Shown here in pieces: positions 1 through 12,540 of a stretch of 64,000 nt of DNA. Positions within the stretch are counted from its first letter, which is position 1, and each line of letters opens with the position of its first letter. Source of the DNA: Congeria kusceri (taxonomy: Eukaryota > Mollusca > Bivalvia > Myida > Dreissenidae); assembly GCA_027627225.1 (NCBI GenBank), contig CM051025.1, forward strand, positions 70,344,069-70,408,068, in the 5' to 3' direction. The position numbers were made by a program, and so were the translations under genes. The notes beneath the pieces were generated by a model, which saw only the letters and a list, made by a program, of their open reading frames with translations, was not told the DNA's origin and searched no databases.

Positions 1-3000
1 GATATGCAGAAATTGATGCAAATAATTCATAATCTAATTCATGATCTGTTTATTTGAAATGTCCTGAATATCACATTTTCGGAATAATTTCAGAATAATT
101 GCATCAGCCGCTACGGGCATTTTAAAATAATAAAACTATTCTTACTTTTTATACTTCTCACACATGTCTGAAGGCCCATTTAGAGCAGGTGCTATTTGAC
201 TTTATTATAAATTTAAATGAGTATATATTACTTATTGTAAATCTATGAAAAAAATGTATCGTAAACAATGAGGAGAAACAAACAAAACGACAAGTTACGT
301 GTGACTCACTCAATGCAAACTGAAATGTTTAACTACCGTATATATAAATAAGCACTGCTGAAGAGTATTCTGGTTTTTATATCGTGAAAAAACGTGATAT
401 TGGTACGCCGTGTATGCCTTCCAAGTTGTCGCATACTCTCTAGACATGATAGTTGAATTCATATGAACAACATGAAATGATTACACAGCGTATATGCTAT
501 AGACTGCGCTGTACGTTTGTACGGTATGGTAAAGAAAACAATAGTTTCCTTTTGAAAAATTTATTCTATGTTGAATTAAGTTAATACACAAGTAGTACAT
601 AATCAAAGCGATCTTTTCAAGTAGTTAATACTATTACATACTGTACTGCTCAAATGCAAACAATGGTTATACGACCACTATATTCACAAATCATGATATA
701 TCACATCAAAACTATATATAAAAAAATGCATCAATATTAGAGAAAGGTTCATTTTTACAAATTTATTGACGGTATCACAGTTATTCACACAACACACAAT
801 TTAAACGTATATTCGTCCATTGTGAGAGACATATAAGGATATTTTGTTAACAGTTACTATACAATCAAATCAAACGGGTTCTTAATAAGTATAAAAAAAC
901 CCATATGTAAACACACAAAACGTCATGACCTTCGTAATATTGACAAAGAAATTTAAGCACAAGCTAACAGCTAATTAGAGACTGGACGGGTAAGATTTGC
1001 CGGGTACCCGGGTACATTTACACTACCCGGGTACCTGTGTTTTGCATTGATAAATTGCTAAAATACAATTATACAAGCAAACTATATTCGATTAAACCAA
1101 TTTCTCGCATCAAACACCACAAACAATGCAATATACTATCCAATAACAAGAAATAACGTCAAATATGTAGTCTTAATAAAGATGGTACTAAGGGTCTTAT
1201 TTATAATTCTCATCACATTCCTTGTAATGGTCTGTTCTGACACATGCACATATATTAGGATGCATTGTCACTCTGTTTCAAAAAGACCATGATAATGTTG
1301 CTATTCAAAAATATACTGACGATAGTGACGTGAGCTGTTTAAAAGTCAATATTTTTCCTTTGGATAAAACTTCTTATTCAAGTTGCGATAAACAATACCC
1401 ACAATATGCACTTTGAATGTACCAATTCTGTGTCTGCAGACATACTTGCTGGCTATTTGAAGTCTTTTTTTTTCTTCACCAAAGTGCTTTTATTTAATAT
1501 TTATCTTTTATAAGGCTGCATCATGTAAATATAAACGTCTATTTTATACCTATAGATAATCGGACGCAAATACTGGTATATTTCCGCATAAAGTACAATA
1601 GGCCAGATAGAACTCCCGTATTTGACACTGTGAAATAAAAATCCGTATACAACGGCTGGAAAACTGAACTACTACGTTCGTTGAGTATCGTATTTTTCCG
1701 TAGCGTTCCGAGTGACATTGGGAAACACCCCGTTTCTATTTATAGAAACGACGAAACCGTAACAACATGTCATTGGTGTACATGACATGTATTCATGCGC
1801 GCTCTTAAGCAACACTATTTTTATTATATTTCTTTAGATATAATAATTATTTGTTTCGTAGAAGTGTTTCGTAGAAATAATACATGGAACACTATATGAC
1901 TGTGGTGTACCGGTGGGTTGTAGCGCTCTCGTTGATTATGTGAAGTTGTATTACAGCGTTACGCCATCAGCTGGAGCTATACAAGCCACCGAAACACCAC
2001 AGTCATGTAATATTCCCTAAATGTACGCTATACAAAAGTTGGCCATCAAGGGCATAAATGTCACTAAATTTTGCGATAATACGTCCAGTCCCTACAGCTA
2101 ATGTTACAAAATCTGTGGTGGCAACAATGTTATTTACTGTTTATGTTAATTCATACGTCATATATCTTTGTATAACGACGGTGTTGACTGTATTTACATG
2201 TACAAAGCATGTTAGTTATGGCGGCACTGTAACCAAAGCGATCATCATAATCTTTTACTGCCGTCTTAGATAATATTTGAAAAATGCGTTTTTGTTCTTT
2301 AGAGGGGACATGACATGGCAAATGTCCAACATCATTGCAAAAATTAAACAAGACCATGATTGTTTCTGGATCAATTTATTTGTTATGTAATGCTTAAGTT
2401 GTTTAAGACAATGTAACGGTATCTTGTTTACTTTATTGATAGGTATATGGCTTTACTTCATACATATCTGTACACGAAGTTGTCAAAAAATGTTATCACA
2501 TAACGCTAAATAAATATTACGCTTATTATCCCTGGGTGATTGTAAACAAGTATATGAAAAGTAAAATTATTAAAATGTATTACTGAGATATATATTTTAT
2601 GAATTTATTTTGAAGAATCAGTATGTTTTTGCATGGTAATGTTCTTAATGCATCCAGTAATTGACAATATGTCATTTGAAAAGAAAACACTTTAAACAAC
2701 AGACGGTTACCTAACCTTGTTAAAATTACCGCGTATCATATGGACTATATGTAATGTGCATTCCATAATGAACATGTAAACCCTGAACACGATATCAAAT
2801 TTTGTAAAAAGGTTGATGGTTGTTTGTATCTTTAAACTACATACAATTTTAATAATCAAAAATACTGCTAGATTATACTACTAACATTGCAAGCAATTTC
2901 TGATTATAGGTTATGCGTGATGTAATATTGTCTTACGGCCTAAGATACTGATCAGCCGTGTGCTCATTATTTCCAGACGTTAAACAATTGTCTCTTTTTC

Positions 3001-3058
3001 CATCCTGTGTTATGAGTCGTGCTCTTTCTAGTTGGTCTTCAATGTATATAATCCATTT
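1..3058. other. Intergenic AT-rich DNA, no gene seen
   Basis: I find no exon with coding character here; the short ORFs (such as 2058-2273) are low-complexity chance frames. The stretch holds one small TA-flanked foldback element at 1895-2007 and a GGTACCCGGGTAC-type short palindrome near 1001-1031. It lies downstream of the minus-strand pseudogene that ends at 3059. Confidence 0.6.
1895..2007. mobile_element. Short foldback MITE flanked by TA
   Basis: The ends are inverted copies: left TATGACTGTGGTGTACCGG, right (reverse complement) CATGACTGTGGTGTTTCGG, both continuing into a GGTGG(G/C)TTGTA block. TA lies on each side (1893-1894 and 2008-2009), which fits a Tc1/mariner-type target duplication. 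At 113 bp there is no coding capacity, so it is non-autonomous. The TA duplication alone is weak evidence for superfamily. Confidence 0.6.
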
Positions 3059-3226
3059 TCAACAATCGTCCTGATGAGGACGGATTTTTTCTGCTCTTTT
3101 TCCACTGACACAATCTGGTGATGTTTGTCTGACACTTTGGTGTGAGGTTGGGCGAATTCTTGTACCTTCTGCCACACTTTTATTCAAAAGCGGACTGTCC
3201 TTGTGGAGATGGAGTGCAGGCCATAC
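3059..3226 (-). pseudogene. MIEAP-like C-terminal exon (last exon, intact frame)
   Basis: Acceptor AATTAG at 3229-3227 opens a 56-codon frame starting VWPALHLHKDSPLL and ending in TGA at 3061-3059. It follows the upstream exon's ending (…YVEFL, donor gtaagc) in phase 0, giving the family's characteristic F-L-V-W-P-A-L run across the splice. Beyond about residue 25 the tail is basic and polar and I recognise nothing in it. Confidence 0.65.
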
Positions 3227-3979
3227 CTAATTCGATTTGTTTATATATATTTTGTAATTATATTAAGCAAGTTTTCACTGAAAAGCAGTGAACTTTTGTA
3301 GAAGCAATAATTGTGGAGTTTGTGTTGATACATATATGTGTCCACTAAAGATATACGGTGCTAAGATCAGTTGGGAAAAGCCGAAATCGTGTTATTATGT
3401 CAGTGACGTACGGCTGCCCTCTACTGGAATGTTTGCAATTTGGTATTGTTATGCATTATTTTATTTAATCACTACTTGGCGTTATCTGATCTTAACATGT
3501 CTCGACAATCTTTTATCTTGCCTAATGCATTATTATTGCAAAAACCTCGAGCCACACAACACATTACTCTACTCTTTTCCGTCTTTGACGATGGCTCTTT
3601 TGTTTTAAAATGGACGAGTGGCCGATTTTCGTAAATCATTTTAGTGAATCATTTTAAAACTATCGCGCGTAGAAATAAAAGTGGTTAGCTGTGTTCATAC
3701 GCATGATGGGTGCGCAATAATAAAGAGTCCTCATACTCGTATGCCGGTTATTTTTATTGATCTACTTAAGCTGTTACAAGTGTTGCAGTGGCAAAAAACA
3801 GAAGTTGGGAAGCGAATGAATATTATTGTATACTTGGTTTACTAATCTAGTCCTTTTTAATTGTTAAATAAAGCTTATTTTGCGCATTTAATAAAAATTC
3901 AACTCATATATTGATGTCCAATGTTTTTAGTATCATGATATTAAACGTATTGGTCAGTTGCATCACCCATCAAGCTTAC

Positions 3980-4162
3980 CAAGAACTCCACATACGGGCC
4001 TCAAGCAGTGTAGTCTTTGAACAGAGACGTGTCAAACTTCACTCCCGTGTTGAAGTTCATGAACTAAGGCGGGTCCTTGACCGCTGTCAACCAGCACACC
4101 TCCACACACTTGTTATAATAAGCAGTCACTTCCTCGGATTCAAGGTCTTTGGGCACCAGTGT
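3980..4162 (-). pseudogene. MIEAP-like exon with two in-frame stops
   Basis: Acceptor GTTTAG, donor gtaagc. Read in phase 0 the exon gives TLVPKDLESEEVTAYYNKCV, then …TAVKDPP, a TAG stop, FMNFNTGVKFDTSLFKDYTA, a TGA stop, and GPYVEFL. Sequence on both sides of each stop stays in the same frame and keeps family character, so these look like point substitutions in a once-coding exon. Confidence 0.65.
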
Positions 4163-6572
4163 CTAAACATTGTACAAAATTAACACAAATGAGTATATTA
4201 TACAACCAGACGAAGTAACGCATAACTGGAAGTAAATTTGAGTAGTATTTTTAGAACGTCTTCGATCAGTAATTGTATACGTGTGTACAACGCGTGTATA
4301 TAAGACAATGATTAACCAAATGTATCAAAATTCATTTTAAATTTTTTTTTCAGTGATATTATACTAACAGCTTTACAAGACAAGAAGATGAAGTTAGAGA
4401 AAAACAACACACACGCTTTTAAGGATAACATTATCCCAGAATATATCGATCAATAATACATGCACATACACTTTTAATAATACCTATAACAGTTGGAGCT
4501 CTGCGTAATCTAAACTCATAAATCTGTCGTTGCATTTCCTCCGTGAGAACCACTTTACATGCGAACCATTTAGAGGACTTGAAATCCTAGATAAATACAA
4601 AACAACATATAAAAAAGTGGACCCCAATATTAAAAAATATACTTGTCATGTAAGCATTACTGTATTATGAATTTGTAAACTACATTGTGTATAATGCAGT
4701 TACCATAGTTAATGAAGAATTATAACAGCAATATGTTCTGTCTTTGTATGTGACAAAGTTGTGTGCATTTTTTCTGAAATTATTAAACATGATTAATATT
4801 CATTCTCTGACAAAAATCTATACTAGCATACCGTTAAATCTTTATCTTGAAGCTTAATTGCGCTCTGAACGTGTCCAAAAGAATGCTGCCAAGCCATGTT
4901 TTGGCATTGCTCATTGATCTTCTAAAACTATCAAACGCATCTGTCCACTCGTTGTCATATAACTCGCTTATCTTCTCCGCAATCTTAGTGGACCTGTTCA
5001 CGTCACTCAGGTCAGCGATGTTCGGGTTATAACCGCTGATTTTGCTCAATGCAACGCACTTAATCTTGTTACATAAAGCCGTTATATGTTTGGATATGAA
5101 AGATATATATTAAGCAGTATTCCTCATGTTTATGAAATGTAAAATAGCCTACAAAATGAAATGTTCCATACATTTTCCGTAGAAAGGTTTGACACATTAT
5201 ATTGTATTTCTGGTAATTCAATGTACGCAATGGTTGAAAAATTACATTTAAATAGTAATATGCAAATATTTCATATCATTGTCCACTTCCAGTTCCAACA
5301 TTCTCTGTTGCAACCTGTACATAAACATTATGAATTGTGAAGAAATTATAGAAAATACATTCATCAATACATTCTGTACATTATTATTTATGAAGTTATG
5401 GAGCGGAAACGAAATAGGAACAAACATACAGACGTTTGGACGGTCGTACAGACCAACAAGTATAATTCCTATTTAGCCCTAACCTTTGGTGGTATAATTG
5501 TAATGGACATACTGGTACCTAGTCAATGCGTCATCCTTCTCTGCTTTTTCTTGTTTATACTGGCGATCAACAATTCTGATTTCATTTTCAAGTTGCAATA
5601 GTCACTCTTGCAACCTATACAAACACACTCGTAATATTGAAGAACTTAAATAAAATACTTTCTGCAATGAATTGATTTATTCTACACATATTAGTTATAA
5701 CATATTTATATTAATACTGTGCACTGATGTGTGCAAACAATGCATGAACATGTGCCTTGTGTATAACCAATTAGATAATTTAGCAAAAACAATGTTTTAT
5801 ATATACTTAGCAATGTCGCTCCTTTGTCCCTTTTGTCTTTTTCTAAAATTACAATCTGATCTTGTAAACTGTTTAACCTATAAAAACAATTACAATTTCT
5901 AAGAACTAGATACTAATATTTATGATACTATTATAAGTGTTACACTTAAATATCATTCATTTCATATATGTTTGTTATACAATTCTTTATATTGCTAATA
6001 ACTGTCGGTTGTACTAATTTTACATACGGTTATAATAACTATATCTTTGCAAAAGTATTTTGTCCCTTTGAGTTTTCTGCTTATTATAACAATATGCTTG
6101 TACATTATAATAACAAACAAAAAAATCAGTATAAAAGGAATTTTGAAATTGTTCTGAAATGTTTACTAGTCTACTTTAAATTTAGCAATGACATAATGTT
6201 TATACTCTAATATGTTTATGAACTTATTGCATTCTGCCGAAATTTACAGAGCTTTTATCTCTTTCTGCCTGCGCAGCTTGTAATTTGTTTCTCAAGATCG
6301 TCTCCTCCAACGAACGATCTCTAGTAGTTCTGAAACAAACTAAATAAAGGTAACACTTGTATGTTTCGCAGAAATCACATTTTGTGTAGTTACGGAAAGT
6401 TAACAGAAAGTTAATTTGTATAGCAGCCTCAGCTTCTACGGGTTCCTACGGATGAGAACGGTCAACATACGATGAAATACGTTTCTTCTGCGGTTAACAA
6501 CTAATTAGTGCAATCATTGTGTCTACACCGGTCTGATAGACCTGTGTACTCACGCTCGAAGCATAACAGTAT

Positions 6573-6672
6573 CACCGTGTATATGCGTACAGTAAGCTAA
6601 ACCGGAAGTTGGTGATCTGTACGCCGATGTTCAGTTAGTTGCAAACAGCAGAAAACGCAGTAAGTGACACAA
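6573..6672. repeat. Left terminal inverted repeat of the 3.1 kb transposon
   Basis: Begins CACCGTGTATATGCGTACAG and runs through a block with AAACCGGAAGTTGG and AGCAGAAAACGCAGTAAGTG. It is matched on the opposite strand at 9605-9705. Confidence 0.8.
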
Positions 6673-7734
6673 ATTTTGCTAGTATCTTTTACTTTAGAAC
6701 TGAATGTAACACGATTTAAACTTTCATGTTAATTATTGTCCTATTTGTCACACATATGCTTTGTTATTTGTGTGGAAATTGTGTTTTCGTTGATAAATCG
6801 GTAGTTTATATCTGCAAATATGTTGAAACCATCGAAACTTTTTGATTTAATTTCCATGTAATTCTTTGGGTTTCGCGTAAATGTCTAACACCTATTAACA
6901 CTTATTAAACTATAGACATTGATTCGAAATATATTTGTGATATCAAAAATAGTTACCGTTTTATTCGGTCACTGCTTGTTTATTGACTGTACGCCTAGTA
7001 GCGACTGTACGCAATGATTAGTTGCGCGATTGAAATAAAATTATGTACGCTTAGTTGCCATTAGTGATTGACTCAAATTTAAGAAATGTTCCATCTTCCT
7101 TGATAATTATTATATAATTGTACGTTAATATTATTAAGTTTACATGTGCATGTATTATTTAATGCGTTATAAATAATAATTTCATTCGACTGTGACAATT
7201 CATGGTGACATATCGATATGTATTATACATTTAATTTGCTCTATAAGAATAGCGCGTGTTTGTCAGTACGTCCGAATGTGTGTGCGTCCGTTAGAATGCG
7301 CAAACTGCATATTAACAAAACATCAACGTTTTTTAACTTTTCCTTTATAAAATATGTATTAAAAGGTGTTTTTATTCGGTTATATGATGCTGAAATGATA
7401 TTTTTTGTTTGTTACGATTTTGCTATCACGCGTCGCGATTTTATTTTTGCAATGTATCGAAATGAAACTGTTCAAATCCCTATTAATACTTAAACACTAT
7501 GCTTAACACATATTTCCAAGCTTGTTTAACATTATCATTATTTGTTATTGTATATTATATATGAAAAGACCGTCACAATATATGTAACTGTACTATTGAG
7601 GAAAGGGACCCTACTAGCTTAGCTATCGTTCCAATCCTACAAACTTATGTTGTGCATTTCTCTATGCAATCCTTATTCAAAATAAATATGTTTAGACCAA
7701 ATGACACTCGTGAACGGACTAATCGCCGCTATGT

Positions 7735-8042
7735 AGACCATATTTTTCGCACATCATATTTTTCACATCTGTGAAAAATATAATCTAATTCTTCACATGT
7801 GTGAAAATTGAGATTTTATTCTTCACACATCACAGTCTTATTCTTCGCATTTTATGTGAAGTTTGTGATCGCGATAGTTTTTGATAAGCAATGAAATCAT
7901 ATTCGTCCGTGATCCTCACGAGTTCACCGTTTTTGGCCAATCACACTATTCTCACTTAAATATGTGACAAATGAGATCCTATTCGTCACTAGTGCGTCAA
8001 AAATTTGATTTGTGAAAAATATGAACGAGTGGAAAATATGGA
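7735..8042. mobile_element. Nested MITE-like repeat inside the 3.1 kb transposon
   Basis: The ends resemble each other in inverted orientation (CCATATTTTTCGCACATCAT on the left; CCATATTTTCCACTCGTTCA on the minus strand at the right), followed on both sides by ATATTTTTCACA. The interior repeats TTTCACA/TGTGAAA palindromes. I could not fix a target duplication. Confidence 0.4.
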
Positions 8043-8845
8043 TGATAGCTCTGGGTCGTGTGAAATGAAGACAATTGCTAATTTCAGTCTGGCTTAAATT
8101 GAACTACTTTTCTCGTTATTTTGAATCATAAAAGAATATGTGAATGAACTCCGGTCTTAAATGAAGTTATAACAACAAACATTTAGTTGTTATAAAAACA
8201 TACTCGGACAAAAATATTAAAGGAGTTTTTAAGATTAAAACAATATATCTCATTGAAACAATGCATATTTATATTTAGTGACTTATTTCACTTGCAAAGT
8301 ACAGTCTAACTAGTCTTATGAGACCACCCGTGGTGATTCTTAAAAGTGGTCTCCTAACACAGGTGGTCTCTTAATGCAGTGTGACCTGCAACGGCAGCTG
8401 GTGTTTGGTTCTACATGTATGTATGTGATGTACCTTAGTAATCATGCTATAGCATATACTTATATACATTTTGTATGTTCATAAAGAATAAAGGAAGAAT
8501 AAATGAGTTTCAAAATATTTGTTTTATTAATTTCTTAATTTTATTTTATTTTAAATTACAATCTACATGTTTTATTTTTACACAAGTGCATTAATTAACA
8601 TAATCGCATGCATCCGTGACGAATTATCTTCATACATGTACATTGTAGATTTGTATACATGTATATATATAACATGTAAACATACATGTATTTACATACA
8701 TTTATTTTAATATTATATAATATGATATTTACACATATTTACATACACAAGCATACACACACTTATATTCATTCAGAAACAGGGTCTCAATCTTTGTCTG
8801 CTTCACTTCCTCTCCATTTATTGCAATATCCCCTAACTCACCACT

Positions 8846-9065
8846 TGTGTCCGTCAATGATTGTAAAAGCTAATGGTGTCCCATTTTCACCGCCCATTGT
8901 TTCAGTTTTCTGTTCATGTCGCAGACCACGCTTATGGTGAGTGATGGTTTTGGTGTCTTCGTTCGGCGTTTCTTCTGTTGGGTTAAATTCACCGTTTGAT
9001 TCATATCTACTTGCTGCGTCGTCGAAGTACATGTAATACAACAGGAACGATTTGAAATGCATTTC
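8846..9065 (-). other. Possible exon-like frame inside the transposon, product unknown
   Basis: A minus-strand frame runs from a plausible acceptor (CTGTTGTAG, before 9065) to a donor-like GTGAGT near 8845, reading …YYMYFDDAASRYE… to …GENGTPLAFTIIDGHK. I do not recognise it. It could be captured host sequence, a decayed transposase exon, or chance. Confidence 0.2.
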
Positions 9066-9604
9066 TACAACAGATATAACGTATACACTTTCGTTTTCTT
9101 TTTCAGTAAAACAACTACAATTAACTTATCATTTTGGTTTTAAAATTATTTCGTTATAAAATTATCGTCTTGAAAATGCGGACAGAGAAAATTAACATAA
9201 ATTGACTTTTAACAAATTAAATCAAGTTATAATTAATTTTTTAACATAACCGTTCAGATCGTTTTCATGAGCAACTAATCGTACAGTCTAATTTTGACAT
9301 TTTGCAACTAATCGTACAGTCGATTCACGTTGGGTGGTTGGACAAAATGTTTGATTTCTCTGCGCAAAACCTATTCTCTTTAATAAAATGAATACTGCTT
9401 GACTTGTAAGTGATGTATTTGTCCATTTTTTACACAAAAATACACCAACAACCATCATCACAATGAAATATACGGCTACAAACTTAATATTTTTATTTCA
9501 AAAATCGAAACACTAAGTGATCATGTCTGCTAAAACAAGAACTCTTAAAATACAAGGCATAGCCGACATAATCTATTGACGTAATATTATTATATGTGTT
9601 ATAA

Positions 9605-9705
9605 ATTGTGTCACTTACTGCGTTTTCTGCTGTTTGCAACTAACTGATCATCGGCGTACATATCACCAACTTCCGGTTTAGCTGACTGTACGCTTATACA
9701 CTGTG
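9605..9705. repeat. Right terminal inverted repeat of the 3.1 kb transposon
   Basis: Read inward on the minus strand it begins CACAGTGTATAAGCGTACAG and repeats the left end with few mismatches. The first seven bases equal the RSS heptamer consensus. Confidence 0.8.
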
Positions 9706-9710
9706 AGTAT

Positions 9711-10257
9711 GGGTATGCGCTACTTTTCAGCATAGCTCGCAATGGTCTATGCTATCCAGATAACAAGATTATGCCCAGAGCTCAAGTATTTCACGCTCTG
9801 TGTACACGTAAAAAGCGGTATTAATATCTCACCCTCATATGTCTACCACTTTGACATTTTTATTATAGAATAATTGTAAGAGCAATGTGTGCAAAGTCGT
9901 GCTTTTATTTATTAGTAATCATTCCAAACAATGGTTTATTGCTTAGAATATAGATAACATTTGTAATAAAATCTGCTTTAATTTCTACATGTAATAAACG
10001 AGCATTACTATCATCAGAGAATATAACACAACATGCTGATATATTACTAAATGGGTAGTGAAACTTTCAATTGTATATGTAACTACGAATTTAAAAAAAT
10101 GATAGTGATTATTAATGTTGACTATTGTTCAGCTTAATTACAACAAGATGGGCATCAATTATTCCTATATAATGATTCCTAAAAAAACTTCATTATGATT
10201 TTATATGCGAATTATTAGAAATTAAGATTAAGAAGTGCCTGTTAATGCACCATACAC
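9711..10257. other. Spacer between transposon and possible exon, nothing seen
   Basis: AT-rich DNA with no open frame of note, no tandem repeat and no inverted repeat that I could pick out. Confidence 0.5.
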
Positions 10258-10460
10258 TCAACATTGTCTTGCAAAGTATTGTTTGAAACACCTGTGCACT
10301 ATAGCCTTGTCATTGTCGAAAAACGTTTTCCCACAACACCTGTAAGGTGCGAATGCTTTGTAACGTTTGACATGGCGGCTGTAGCCACTTCTTAAACCTA
10401 AATTCTTGGCCACGTCCTGATCATAGTCTAGTAGCAACAGCGGTTGTTTCCGTATCTGTC
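10258..10460 (-). CDS. Possible terminal exon of a Cys-containing protein, gene unknown
   Basis: On the minus strand a frame follows a reasonable acceptor (ATTTTCAG, ending at 10461) and reads QIRKQPLLLLDYDQDVAKNL… to …YRCCGKTFFDNDKAIVHRCF…ARQC, then TGA at 10260-10258. The composition is coding-like (charged, mixed, no low complexity). The C-C-G-x3-F-D-N-x6-C spacing loosely recalls galaxin-type repeats (CCG-x3-Y-D/N…C), but one unit is not enough for a call. No matching upstream exon was found between 10.5 and 12.5 kb, so this may be a gene fragment. Confidence 0.35.
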
Positions 10461-12239
10461 TGAAAATGAAAATAGTATAAACAATATTTAATATAACAAA
10501 CACATATCAAAATGCACTTTTCAATGATTATAATTTGATGACTTCAAAATTAAATGAAATCTTTAAGCACCGAGGAAGATACAATTCCAACTTAGGAAGA
10601 CATTTGAATGTCGCCAAACCAACTAACGATTTTATTAATGTCAAAACATCCACTGATATAGATATATTTGAGAAGATGGTCTTTCTTATTATTTTATATT
10701 TTCCTATTTTAGCTTACTTCTCTTTAATGTATGCAATATAATGCTCATGAAATAAGGTCAAATAAAGAGTGTTTACAGGAAACACATACATGTATAGATC
10801 TAATAATAGTTTGAACGTTCAAAGTTTCAAACTTTACCAGATAAGCTTCAATTGAGGTTTTCCGAAATAACGGGACCCCTTTTTCATCAAACCAGATGTG
10901 GGACCCATTTAGATCATAAAACTATTTTGGTGCGTGCAACTTAAAAAACAATTTTGAGACGCCTGCCCCATACCAAACCCTTATATAAACACCCAAAGAA
11001 TACTCATAGCAAATTTTAAATATAATATTTTCTCTCATTTCATCCTGAGAGAGCGATTTCCTAAGTGAAACCCAGTAATGATCACAAATTACTTGGAAAA
11101 CAGTCCCCGCTTAGATAATGTGCACCAGGTAATGTCGAGATCTAGAGTGAAGACAGACACGAAATGAACGCTAAACACATTCTAACGAATGTGTCTGGAA
11201 AGTGGGCGGCATTAAACTTTTTAAGCAAATAATTAAAGGGTATAAAAATGCATAAAATACCTGTTTTTGCAGAGACGTCGCCACTTTGATTCCATTTTGA
11301 TCATCACGTGATTACCCCCTCTGAGTGTTACAGATGCATTCAACAAACGCACAATAAATTACCCCTGTAAACTTGCAAACGCACATCATGACAAAGACGC
11401 AAATTATGACGTAATACACATTCAATAAAAAAATTTATTATTTTGCCCCGTAGATCGTTATGACCATGTCTCCCCTATACACGAAAAAATCGTAATAATG
11501 TTGTTTTTTTATATAGGAGTTTATGAGATTAGATTTATGTCAGTGATCTCTAGAAGGAATTTTATATTTTATATACGTTACTATAATTATAATAATGTTT
11601 CAATTATATACAACTATCAAACTAATAAATAAGTAATAAAACTAATTTATTCGTATGTACATTTCTAACAATATACTTCGATAAAGTTGTGAGAAAGATA
11701 TATATACATGTACTAATTCAACCGCACATTAAAGTATACACAACTCATAATGGAGACAAACAATGTGATTAAGAGGTTTTAGAAGGGAGATTATGGAATT
11801 TAGATAATCCAGTGCATGATTGTATAATGCCAATAAATGATCGCAAGGTGATAGGTCACACACCACTCTTGTCTTCATTGGGTAGTGGGAATATTTAACT
11901 CAGATTAGGTGACCTTATTAGGTTTCAGAATAAAGCCAGTTCACCGTGGAGGTAAGACCATTTTAGGCGACAAAGAAAGTTAATTAAAGATTGATTTTCT
12001 GAATCTTCTTTACATGAAAAATATGTTATCAAATTCGTTACTCACATCTCGAAATCAATAGTTTACTGAGATTTAAGAAAAGGGATATAAGTTTATGTTC
12101 AAGCAGTAAAATTGATTGGAAATTGTAAGGTGAATTTTATAATAAGGCTAATAAAATTGACGGAGAGCGGATATTTTGGTGATTTTGTCACAGTGTTTTC
12201 ACTGCGCTTAGGGTATGTGTCCAGTTAAAGCTATAAAGC

Positions 12240-12286
<47 letters not shown>

Positions 12287-12540
12287 GTTTATTATGTTTA
12301 TTATTATGTTTATTATTATGTTGATGCTGATTATGTTTATAGTTATGATTTTTATTAGGTTCATTATCATTTTTATTATGTTTATTATTATGTTAATAAT
12401 TATCATCATAATAATCATCACTAATGTTGTTTAATTAAATTTTAATTATTTCTTGTATTGTTGTACAAATATCAAAATGAATTTGTACTTTTATTTGTAT
12501 TTGTTTTCATCCGTGTTTTTTCAAAGGCGAGCTTGGAAAC
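10461..12540. other. Upstream region of the first LRR gene, no other gene seen
   Basis: AT-rich and mostly unique-looking, with a (TTA)n run at 12241-12285 grading into an imperfect TTTATTATG repeat to about 12420. A polypyrimidine-rich acceptor-like site (TGTTTTTTCAAAG, ending 12526) lies 14 bases before the ATG at 12541, so the 5' UTR may be split and the promoter may lie further upstream. I see no TATA or other core promoter that I would defend. Confidence 0.5.
12241..12420. repeat. TTA microsatellite and derived imperfect repeat
   Basis: Pure (TTA)n for about 45 bases, then degenerate TTATTATGTTTA units. It creates an artefactual poly-Ile frame on the minus strand. Confidence 0.9.

Larger units (their letters stand above)
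3059..6329 (-). pseudogene. Mitochondria-eating protein (MIEAP/SPATA18)-like pseudogene
   Basis: Minus-strand exons read, in transcript order: coiled-coil pieces starting at 6329, 5877, 5614 and 5314 (repeated pattern LQ-x5-LE-x-E), then about 5066-4847 (…ELYDNEWTDAFDSFRRS…), 4586-4484 (…SSKWFACKVVLTEEM…), 4162-3980 (…EEVTAYYNKCVEVCW…) and the last exon 3226-3059 (VWPALHLHKDSPLLNKSV…, ending in a normal TGA). The last two exons match what I recall of the C-terminal domain of mitochondria-eating protein, a family expanded in bivalves and tied in mammals to removal of damaged mitochondrial contents. The gene is broken: exon 4162-3980 has an in-frame TAG after VKDPP and a TGA after DYTA, the 5614 exon has a TGA after LQE, and the 5066-4847 and 4586-4484 exons do not join in one frame. 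No N-terminal exon was found above 6329. Family call fairly confident; pseudogene status rests on the stops being real rather than assembly errors. Confidence 0.68.
6573..9705. mobile_element. Transib/RAG-like DNA transposon, probably non-autonomous
   Basis: Inverted ends of about 100 bp (6573-6672 and 9605-9705) differ at only a few positions. The outermost bases are CACCGTG on the left and CACAGTG on the right (read inward), and the element is flanked by a perfect 5 bp duplication AGTAT (6568-6572 and 9706-9710). Transib and RAG-like transposons are known for CAC-starting termini and 5 bp target duplications, and CACAGTG is also the consensus heptamer of vertebrate V(D)J recombination signals. 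Subterminal copies of a TGTACGNNTAGTTGC-like motif recur inside both ends (about 6985-7035 and 9265-9315). I find no RAG1-like transposase frame in the 3.1 kb interior, so it is likely non-autonomous or badly decayed. A MITE-like unit (7735-8042) is nested within. Confidence 0.72.

Noticed and set aside
3911..4183. Plus-strand 90-residue ORF
   Set aside because: Lies opposite the MIEAP-like exon; the minus strand shows family sequence and splice sites.
7218..7493. 91-residue plus ORF inside the Transib-like element
   Set aside because: Composition looks random (Phe/Tyr/Ile-rich AT translation) and it does not resemble a RAG1/Transib core.
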